DNA of 10,194 nucleotides, taken from contig JAAUTJ010000113.1 of the NCBI GenBank assembly GCA_012031475.1, forward strand, positions 1-10,194, written 5' to 3'. This stretch comes from Leptolyngbyaceae cyanobacterium SM1_3_5. Its GTDB lineage: Bacteria; Cyanobacteriota; Cyanobacteriia; Elainellales; Elainellaceae. Of the stretch, positions 5,611-10,194 are shown one piece after another. The notes beneath the pieces are model-generated. The model made no database searches and had not been told where the DNA came from. It was given only the letters and a program-made list of their open reading frames with translations. Position numbers and translations under genes: made by a program. How positions within the stretch are numbered: the first letter of the stretch is position 1; each line of letters starts with the position of its first letter.

Positions 5611-7117
5611 TTGCCTCACCCCAAACTTCACTTAAAAGCTGCGGAATTGGCTGCTGCGGAATTAGCCCGACTTCACTCATTAAGTACTGTCCTTCTGTCG
5701 TCTTCAGCATATCTGCAAGTGCAGATCCCGCTCTAGAACCCTTCCGATAAACAAGGTCAAGATTATAGGTAAGCGGATAGTTTTGAATGTTTGGCAAATA
5801 ACTTCCCTTTTCGCCACACAGATCAATATCGCGATCGATCACACTGCCATTCGATCGCACCAAAACTTGTCTTTCCTGCACCCCATTCCGAATCGCAAGC
5901 GGATAAACGGAACACTGATCAAACATTCGCCCTAATCGATCGAACCCAATATTAATGATGCTCCGATCTTGGGACTGGTTTGCATCAGACCAAATGCGGT
6001 TATACACATCATTAGGGGCGCGATCGCTCTTAGCAGCTTGCTCATCTCGTGCCTTTGCTCTAGCTCGTAACCGCCTAAATTTTTCAATCAGCGCAGCGTT
6101 ATTTTCTAACACTTGTCTCTCAAAGTGCCGAACCGTTTCTCCGTCTTCCGAGAAAAACAGCTTGACTCGAAACTGTTGCCCTGGAAATTGCACTGTATCT
6201 GTCGCTGTATCCGAGGTATAAAGCTGGCGCAGTTCTTCAATGCTGATCGATCGATTCATTTCTTGAACCGCAAGAGTTTTGTTGAAGTGATAAGGGTCGC
6301 TGAAGGGTACAAACACAACGAGCGCATCATGAGCGACTGTTTGCTTTTCTAGCCCTAAACTTTCCAATTCATTGTCCGGCTGTGTCATAAAGGCAACATC
6401 AGCTTCTCGACTGACAAGCTGATTAATCACATTTATATCTTCCACCGATTGAGCGGGATCGATCGCAATTTGGGAATGGCGATTTTCGATCGCCTCAATC
6501 AAGTTTTGGGGTAAAACATTGACTCCTAAAGCATGATTTGAAACAAACTGCCGCGCCATTGCATAGTGCCATGCTCCTCTCGGTTCAACCACATACGTCA
6601 ACCTTGAGGGAGCATCTACTATGCTTGCAATTCTTACCTCTTCCAAACTGCGAGTCGGTTGGGAAGGAGTAGGCGAAGTTGTAGTCCTGAAAGGTTGCTC
6701 TTTAAGCGTCAGCCAGCCGACAAAGCCAATCAGTCCTGTCATTAAAAATGCGATCGCTAAAATCAGCCTGATCCGATTAGCTTTGCGGTCTTCTTCAAGC
6801 GGAACTTCTGCGGAAGCTAACAAAACTGACTGCGACGATTCAGGTAGTTGTAGCAGCGTATGCAAGGCTTCTTCGGCTGTGTTAAACGGCTGAATAATTC
6901 CCAATAATCGCTGAATAAAATGCAGCAAAGGCGGATCGTTTAGGTCACAAATTATCTGTTGTTTTCCTTCATCTCCAGTTAAAGCACCCCCTGCTAATTG
7001 CAGGCTGACTTTCCCTAAATTTGCTAGATCTTGCTGAACAGAACCGAGATCTTGAGATGATTGGCGATCGATACATGAAATCGTGGCGAAGCGATCGGAT
7101 AAAATAGATGCTCCCAT
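5603..7117 (-). CDS. Kinase C-lobe remnant, transmembrane helix and PstS-like periplasmic-binding domain
   Basis: The 504-residue frame begins at ATG 7117, inside the previous gene. Residues 1-75 look like a kinase C-lobe: QDLGSVQQDLANLGKVSLQLAGG fits helix F (DxxxLGxxLxxLxxG), and PPLLHFIQRLLG fits the final helix. Residues 116-138 are a clear membrane segment (LILAIAFLMTGLIGFVGWLT). After a Ser/Thr/Pro linker, residues 160-500 resemble a type-2 periplasmic-binding domain of the PstS/phosphate family. Signs are VVEPRGAWHYAMARQF, DVAFMTQPD, ALVVFVPFSDP, SIEELRQLYTSD and the C-terminal YPLTYNLDLVYRKGS followed by TTEGQYLMSEVGLIP. The topology would put the kinase part in the cytoplasm and the binding domain in the periplasm or thylakoid lumen. 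The ATG has GGAG only 2 bases upstream, too close for good initiation, and an in-frame TGA lies 9 bases before it. Both point to a frameshifted single gene. The ligand is unknown. Confidence 0.78.
   Translation of the reverse strand: MGASILSDRFATISCIDRQSSQDLGSVQQDLANLGKVSLQLAGGALTGDEGKQQIICDLNDPPLLHFIQRLLGIIQPFNTAEEALHTLLQLPESSQSVLLASAEVPLEEDRKANRIRLILAIAFLMTGLIGFVGWLTLKEQPFRTTTSPTPSQPTRSLEEVRIASIVDAPSRLTYVVEPRGAWHYAMARQFVSNHALGVNVLPQNLIEAIENRHSQIAIDPAQSVEDINVINQLVSREADVAFMTQPDNELESLGLEKQTVAHDALVVFVPFSDPYHFNKTLAVQEMNRSISIEELRQLYTSDTATDTVQFPGQQFRVKLFFSEDGETVRHFERQVLENNAALIEKFRRLRARAKARDEQAAKSDRAPNDVYNRIWSDANQSQDRSIINIGFDRLGRMFDQCSVYPLAIRNGVQERQVLVRSNGSVIDRDIDLCGEKGSYLPNIQNYPLTYNLDLVYRKGSRAGSALADMLKTTEGQYLMSEVGLIPQQPIPQLLSEVWGEAND
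7024..7117 (-). other. Frame-change zone between the pseudokinase and membrane-PBP reading frames
   Basis: The two frames overlap by 94 bases. Kinase-like sequence continues in the upstream frame to about LWEHLF and resumes in the -1 frame at LSDRFATIS. The cleanest join is at the four-A run on the plus strand (7101-7104, TTTT in the mRNA): one extra T there would give a continuous LWEHLFLSDRF reading. No classical XXXYYYZ slippery heptamer is present. A real one-base deletion, an assembly or base-calling error, or coupled translation of two proteins all remain possible. Confidence 0.7.
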
Positions 7118-7977
7118 AGCTCCAAATCAGATAGGTAGATAAAGAACTGGCGATCGGCATTAGCTGCGCCTTCAATCTGCCGAACCAGTAGACTTTTCAA
7201 ACTGAGATTTCCATGTGGTAAGCCACGTTCTGAATCACCAGATGGAAAGTGAACTCGATAGGCCGTGTGTAAAAATCTCAGGCTCTCTAAGACTTGACGG
7301 AGCAGTTCACGAATCTGCGGTGCGCTCATCAAGCCGTGTTGCGCGAGATAGGTTTCTAGCGTGGTGTTGTGATTGATCGGTTTGGTGATCAGGTAACAGC
7401 TTCGCTCTTTAGGAAGGGCGATCGCGTCAATGAGCTTAACAATCCGAAAATCTGGTCCGTGCCCAATCTTTTGATTCAGTTCAATCAGCCGTTCAAAGGC
7501 TTGCTGACGCTCTTCTAATTCACCTGAGTTTTCATAGTCGAGTAGCTGATATTCTTTGATTAGAACAGGTTCATCGCTGCGCGTTTTGCCTGTGTATAAT
7601 CGAGTGTTTTGATCCGTTGAAAAACAAGCTTCGATCGTGTAGCTATTCCAGCGACTTTTAATCGGCGTTCCAACGGGAAGATGAGACGCGATCGTCGTGC
7701 TGCTTTCAGTTGGAATGAAGGGTTGTCTGACACCTGTATAAACAGGCGAACTGTAGGCAACGGGTGCAGCTTCCACAGTCAATTCGGCTGGAGTGTTGGT
7801 CGGTCGATCGCCATTCTGCTGCTTTTCCCCTCCAGGCAACTGAATGTTTTCATATCGCTCTTGCGCCGATCGTTGCAGTGCTTGCGTGATCATCTGCACG
7901 GGATAGCGAACGAAGTTTGTGCCCTCGCTGGCCTTGCGCCGAACTTCATTCACCACATCCACAAGTCTCACGGGCAC
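7024..7977 (-). CDS. Pseudokinase-like protein, probably the N-terminal part of a frameshifted kinase-membrane-PBP gene
   Basis: The 317-residue frame starts at GTG 7977 or, with better spacing (9 bases) from GAGGAG, at GTG 7971. Residues 1-50 form an amphipathic region of unknown role and 50-105 are linker. Residues 110-290 resemble a Ser/Thr kinase: β-strands around SYTIEACF, the β3-like VLIKEY (Lys141), an αC-like helix near 157-170, the hinge YLITKPI, then helix LRQVLESLRFLHTA. The catalytic loop reads HGNLSLKSLL instead of HRDLKPxNxL, the DFG position reads DLE, and the glycine loop is absent, so catalysis is unlikely. After about residue 290 the frame runs into 27 residues unlike a kinase and ends. 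The missing C-lobe (activation segment, QDLANLGKV) is in the overlapping -1 frame of the next gene. A one-base loss near the four-A run at 7101-7104 would explain this. A genuine two-protein arrangement is possible. Confidence 0.75.
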   Translation of the reverse strand: MPVRLVDVVNEVRRKASEGTNFVRYPVQMITQALQRSAQERYENIQLPGGEKQQNGDRPTNTPAELTVEAAPVAYSSPVYTGVRQPFIPTESSTTIASHLPVGTPIKSRWNSYTIEACFSTDQNTRLYTGKTRSDEPVLIKEYQLLDYENSGELEERQQAFERLIELNQKIGHGPDFRIVKLIDAIALPKERSCYLITKPINHNTTLETYLAQHGLMSAPQIRELLRQVLESLRFLHTAYRVHFPSGDSERGLPHGNLSLKSLLVRQIEGAANADRQFFIYLSDLELWEHLFYPIASPRFHVSIANHLKISVLFSKI

Positions 7978-8010
7978 GATCTCCTCTGGGTTAAGACAAC
8001 CAGCAAAGTG

Positions 8011-8358
8011 TCAAGATGAAGGTTCTGAGTCTGCTACTTGAGCATTAATCGGTTTACTTTGCGGCTCGTCTTCTAAATCATTAATGCGGCGATAAAACTG
8101 ATACAAATAATTGAGATCGCCTGCAAACAATCCTTCAATTACAGTCGGGCTGACTTCTTCAAGTGCGCCTAATCGGGTGATGACACGAGAGAGAATGATC
8201 ACCGTTGCGTAAGCTGGATTTGCTTTGACTCGTGGATCGCGTAGAGGAACGATTTCATCGATCGCTTTTGCTAATCGCATCACTCCCTTGCGATGCAGGT
8301 TTCCTTCTCCATCCAAATATCCTTTCGGCAGCGTAAATTCAAATTCAGTCTGAAACAT
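8011..8358 (-). CDS. Small CIS protein resembling a tail/baseplate assembly chaperone
   Basis: The 115-residue protein begins with a strand-like segment, FEFTLPKGYLDGEGNLHRKG, followed by VMRLAKAIDEI, LRDPRVKANPAYATV and a helix-rich part, RVITRLGALEEVS, ending in LYQFYRRIND and a polar tail. The pattern of an LPxGY/DG strand pair followed by MRxAxxxDEI and a helical bundle resembles small tail-assembly or baseplate-hub proteins of T4/Mu-like phages, which occur in eCIS loci. It follows tube gene 2 after 6 bp, where phages often place tail assembly chaperones. It has no signal peptide or membrane segment. The assignment rests on pattern memory rather than a profile search; a conserved hypothetical CIS protein is the fallback. 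Confidence 0.6.
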   Translation of the reverse strand: MFQTEFEFTLPKGYLDGEGNLHRKGVMRLAKAIDEIVPLRDPRVKANPAYATVIILSRVITRLGALEEVSPTVIEGLFAGDLNYLYQFYRRINDLEDEPQSKPINAQVADSEPSS

Positions 8359-8364
8359 CGAAAC

Positions 8365-8859
8365 CTACTGAACACGAACAAAGGTTTCCACCGCAATTTC
8401 AAGCTCTTCAATTTCGATGTCGGTACTTTTGGCGCTGACATCCGCAGCGGTATAGCGAACAGGCCAAGCTTTTTGGAAGTTGAATCTCGCCTGTTCTTGG
8501 CCTGCTTGATCGTAAATGACTAAAGAACCGTCGCGAAGCTGTTCACCCCATTTGCCCGCTTCAACCTGAGCAAACCAGTTCCACAGCGTCATTGAGTTGG
8601 TCATGCCGCGACGCAGCACAATGTTTTCAGTTTTGGTGTTGCCGGGAACTTTTGTGCGAATTACGCGACCCGATTTTGCCTTTGCCCACTGTTGAGGCGC
8701 AACTTCGCAAATTTCTGCCACATCTTGGCTGCGCTTAAAACCGCGACATTCCAAAAAGGTGGCATCAGCGGTATCGTTGCCGCCCGTTAAGCTTAGCTCC
8801 AAATAGAAGCGGCTAGCAGTCAGCAATTCTGAAAATCGGGGTGGTTGAGTTTCCGGCAT
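8365..8859 (-). CDS. CIS tube-family protein 2 (gp19/Afp5-like)
   Basis: This 164-residue gp19-family tube protein shares the N-terminal pattern of its neighbour (ELLTASRFYLE, then FLECRGFKRS). It also has the hallmark segment ENIVLRRGMTNSMTLWNWF, the central strand and helix of the family, and the closing strand IEIEELEIAVETFVRV. It starts 6 bp after tube gene 1 without a good ribosome binding site of its own, so translation is probably coupled. In Afp- and PVC-type systems a second tube-like protein (Afp5) forms the first ring on the baseplate, and this gene or the third copy at 4952-5461 may do that. The insert around EICEVAPQQWAKAKSG is longer than in tube 1. Family assignment is firm; the exact ring position is inferred. 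Confidence 0.9.
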   Translation of the reverse strand: MPETQPPRFSELLTASRFYLELSLTGGNDTADATFLECRGFKRSQDVAEICEVAPQQWAKAKSGRVIRTKVPGNTKTENIVLRRGMTNSMTLWNWFAQVEAGKWGEQLRDGSLVIYDQAGQEQARFNFQKAWPVRYTAADVSAKSTDIEIEELEIAVETFVRVQ

Positions 8860-8865
8860 GAGAAC

Positions 8866-9324
8866 TTATTGGACTCGCTCGATGCCTTCGTGGACTAGCT
8901 CTAGCGTTTCGTTTGCCATGTTGCTGTCAGCGGCGGTGAAGCTAGGACCTTCATACTTGCAGGGGTAAGCTAACTTGATTTCCCAGCGAGCCTGCATTGC
9001 ACCCGCTTGATCGTAAGCGCTGACCGAGGCGGCTTTACGACTGCTTGCCCAGTCTGATTTGCCGCTGTCGTTGGTGTTGCATTTCTTGTACCACGTATAC
9101 AAATCTGTGTCAGTGGTTGCCACCAGTTTCACCGTTACGTTGGTGAACTTCTCGGTTGTGGGGGTTGCTTGCCGTATTCTTCTTCCCTCTTTGCTAGAAC
9201 CATGAACTCCACCATCCCCCGCAACGGGCGATTCAACAGACAAACCAGAGACTTCTAGAATCTGCTTTTCGGAAACTCCATCGGCCTCGAAGTAGAACCG
9301 ACAAGCTGTTAATAGTTCGGCCAT
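8866..9324 (-). CDS. CIS inner tube protein 1 (gp19/Afp1-like)
   Basis: This 152-residue protein belongs to the T4 gp19-like tail tube family, which stacks as hexamers to make the rigid inner tube. Evidence is the N-terminal LLTACRFYFE strand, then ILEVSGLSVE, a central charged loop, TNVTVKL, the helix around LYTWYKKCN, and the final strand ETLELVHEGIERVQ. Its length is close to the usual ~150 residues. The start ATG has a strong AAAGGAG ribosome binding site 8 bases upstream. It is the first gene after the sheath gene and is followed 6 bp later by a second tube gene. Of the three tube-family genes here it is the best candidate for the main tube subunit, because it is the shortest, lies next to the sheath gene and has a strong ribosome binding site. 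That assignment is inference. Confidence 0.92.
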   Translation of the reverse strand: MAELLTACRFYFEADGVSEKQILEVSGLSVESPVAGDGGVHGSSKEGRRIRQATPTTEKFTNVTVKLVATTDTDLYTWYKKCNTNDSGKSDWASSRKAASVSAYDQAGAMQARWEIKLAYPCKYEGPSFTAADSNMANETLELVHEGIERVQ

Positions 9325-9325
9325 A

Positions 9326-9353
9326 CGATCGCTCCTTTGCTAATCGATTAGTG
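9326..9353 (-). promoter_or_regulatory. Leader with strong RBS of tube gene 1 (leader copy 1)
   Basis: On the minus strand AAAGGAG lies 8 bases before the ATG at 9324, and the spacer is occupied by a CGATCG core. Just upstream is the perfect 12-bp palindrome CTAATCGATTAG (9340-9351). Nearly the same leader, with the same spacing, precedes the Afp7-type gene at 1918-1944. The strong ribosome binding site suits a protein needed in many copies. Confidence 0.65.
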
Positions 9354-9374
9354 TGGGTTGGTCAGAGTGGGGGT

Positions 9375-9431
9375 GCAGCAGTCGGAAAACTATACCTTGC
9401 AATTTGCGATCATCGATCGCCCGACTGCTGC
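9375..9431. repeat. Long-stem inverted repeat between sheath and tube genes
   Basis: GCAGCAGTCGG at 9375-9385 is the exact reverse complement of CCGACTGCTGC at 9421-9431. The match continues for four more bases on the outer side with one mismatch (GGGT against GCCC). The 35-base loop holds a smaller inverted repeat, GCGATC-ATC-GATCGC, at 9406-9420. Together with the palindrome at 9440-9459, most of the 144-bp gap (9325-9468) can be paired. No U-tract follows on the minus strand, so a rho-independent terminator is not supported. Confidence 0.7.
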
Positions 9432-9439
9432 GCCCTTAC

Positions 9440-9459
9440 GGAGGCGCGATCGCGCCTCC
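9440..9459. repeat. 20-bp perfect palindrome with HIP1 core
   Basis: The sequence GGAGGCGCGATCGCGCCTCC is its own reverse complement. It contains an extended HIP1 octamer and lies 10 bp after the sheath stop codon. In RNA it could fold into a GC-rich hairpin, but no U-run follows in the direction of transcription, so it is not a standard terminator. A role in mRNA 3'-end stabilisation or partial termination between sheath and tube genes is inference. Confidence 0.7.
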
Positions 9460-9468
9460 AGCCTCAGA

Positions 9469-10194
9469 TCAGCCTTGCTCTTGGGTCGGGTCCCACTGGC
9501 TGATGCGGAAGACGACAAACTCGGCGGGTCGGACGGGCGCGATCCCGACTTCGACGTAGAGAAGACCTAGCTTCATGGTTTCTGGAGTGTTTAGTTCCGC
9601 ATCGCACTTGACGTAGAAGGCTTCTTCTGGTGAACTGCCAAACAGTGCGCCTTCTCGCCAAATTCGCTCCAGGAAGTTCTTCACGGTTCGCGTTACCCGC
9701 GCCCACAGGTCTTCATCGTTGGGTTCAAACACTGCCCACTGGGTTCCCTGCTCGATCGACTTGGAAATGTAGCTCATCAGGCGGCGAACGCTGATGTAGC
9801 GCCAGTCAGTATCGGCTTTTTCGGTGAGGGTGCGTGCGCCCCAAACCAGTGTGCCGCGATCGCGAAACTTGCGGATGCAGTTGATTCCCTGCGGATTGAG
9901 CAGTTCTTGTTCGCGGAAATTCGTGTCGTAGGCGAGTCCGATCACGCCTCTGGGAACTTCGTTGGCGGGCGCTTTGTGAATGCCGCGTGACTCGTCAGTG
10001 CGGCACCAGATGCCCATCATGTGGCCGCAGGGCGGAACGAGGGTTGGCTTGCCGTTATCACGCGGATTGGGAACTTGAATCCAGGGATAGTAGAGCGCGG
10101 CAAATTGCGATCGCCGTCCAAAGTTGTCCATCAGCCACTCTTCTACATCCTGCGGCTTTTTGCTGCTCCGGCGAAACCGGATTGAGGCCGCGAC
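9469..10194 (-). CDS. Contractile injection system tail sheath protein, C-terminal part (partial)
   Basis: This is the end of a tail sheath protein, which forms the outer contractile barrel around the tube and drives injection when it shortens. About 241 residues are in the window. The reading frame stays open to the window edge, so the true start lies beyond 10194 and the internal Met at 10131 is not the start. Visible family features are the YYPWIQVPNP stretch, followed by GVIGLAYDTN, the LNPQGINCIRKF and GTLVWGARTL block, WRYISVRRLM, and the C-terminal FVVFRISQW. This order is typical of the C-terminal half of phage and eCIS sheath proteins (Afp2-4 type), the part that contacts the tube and neighbouring sheath subunits. 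The tube gene follows 144 bp downstream, matching eCIS gene order. Which of the Afp2, 3 or 4 paralogues it matches cannot be decided here. Confidence 0.95.
   Translation of the reverse strand, partial: VAASIRFRRSSKKPQDVEEWLMDNFGRRSQFAALYYPWIQVPNPRDNGKPTLVPPCGHMMGIWCRTDESRGIHKAPANEVPRGVIGLAYDTNFREQELLNPQGINCIRKFRDRGTLVWGARTLTEKADTDWRYISVRRLMSYISKSIEQGTQWAVFEPNDEDLWARVTRTVKNFLERIWREGALFGSSPEEAFYVKCDAELNTPETMKLGLLYVEVGIAPVRPAEFVVFRISQWDPTQEQG

Noticed and set aside
7095..7110. Programmed -1 slippery site in the kinase/PBP overlap
   Set aside because: The sequence around the TTTT run does not form an XXXYYYZ heptamer, so programmed slippage is not claimed; a base loss is simpler.
9390..9395. Possible -10 box TATAGT (minus strand) for the tube gene
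   Set aside because: No acceptable -35 element at 16-18 bases upstream, and the site lies in the loop of an inverted repeat.
9440..9459. Rho-independent terminator after the sheath gene
   Set aside because: The hairpin is strong but no U-run follows on the minus strand, and the downstream genes belong to the same system.

Overview
The window looks cyanobacterial. The HIP1 octamer GCGATCGC and its GATCG core recur throughout both coding and intergenic DNA, for example at 214-221, 3480-3487 and 3593-3600, and the proteins resemble cyanobacterial types. The species cannot be named from this sequence alone.

All convincing genes lie on the minus strand, so the locus reads from high to low coordinates. 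It is the central part of a contractile injection system (CIS, phage-tail-like, of the eCIS/Afp/PVC class). In order: C-terminal part of a tail sheath protein (9469-10194, cut by the window edge); tube protein 1 (8866-9324); tube protein 2 (8365-8859); a small protein resembling a tail/baseplate assembly chaperone (8011-8358); a pseudokinase-like protein (7024-7977) overlapping a membrane protein with a PstS-like periplasmic-binding domain (5603-7117); a 49-residue protein (5461-5610); a third tube-family protein (4952-5461); two long Q/S/P/A-rich proteins predicted to be disordered (3861-4931 and 1951-3864); an Afp7-type tube/baseplate adaptor (1367-1915); and the first 440 residues of a VgrG/Afp8-type hub-spike protein (1-1322, cut by the window edge). 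Spacing is mostly 0-45 bp with several start/stop overlaps, which fits one long operon. The only larger gap is the 144 bp between sheath and first tube gene, and it is full of inverted repeats.

The structural genes are standard: sheath plus tube form the contractile barrel, and the Afp7 and Afp8 homologues join the tube to the spike. What is unusual lies between them. The kinase-like lobe has lost its catalytic residues. It runs, through an apparent -1 frame change, into the rest of a kinase C-lobe, a transmembrane helix and a ligand-binding domain that would face across the membrane. Read as one protein, this would be a transmembrane sensor or anchor built into a CIS operon. That is attractive because CIS particles attached to the thylakoid membrane have been described in multicellular cyanobacteria. 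The two disordered proteins carry recurring QR/QRQ motifs, and the second ends in two copies of a helical motif also found in the 49-residue protein. These are candidates for linker, scaffold or cargo-recruiting parts of the particle, which is inference only.

No tRNA, rRNA, CRISPR array, insertion sequence or clear rho-independent terminator was seen.
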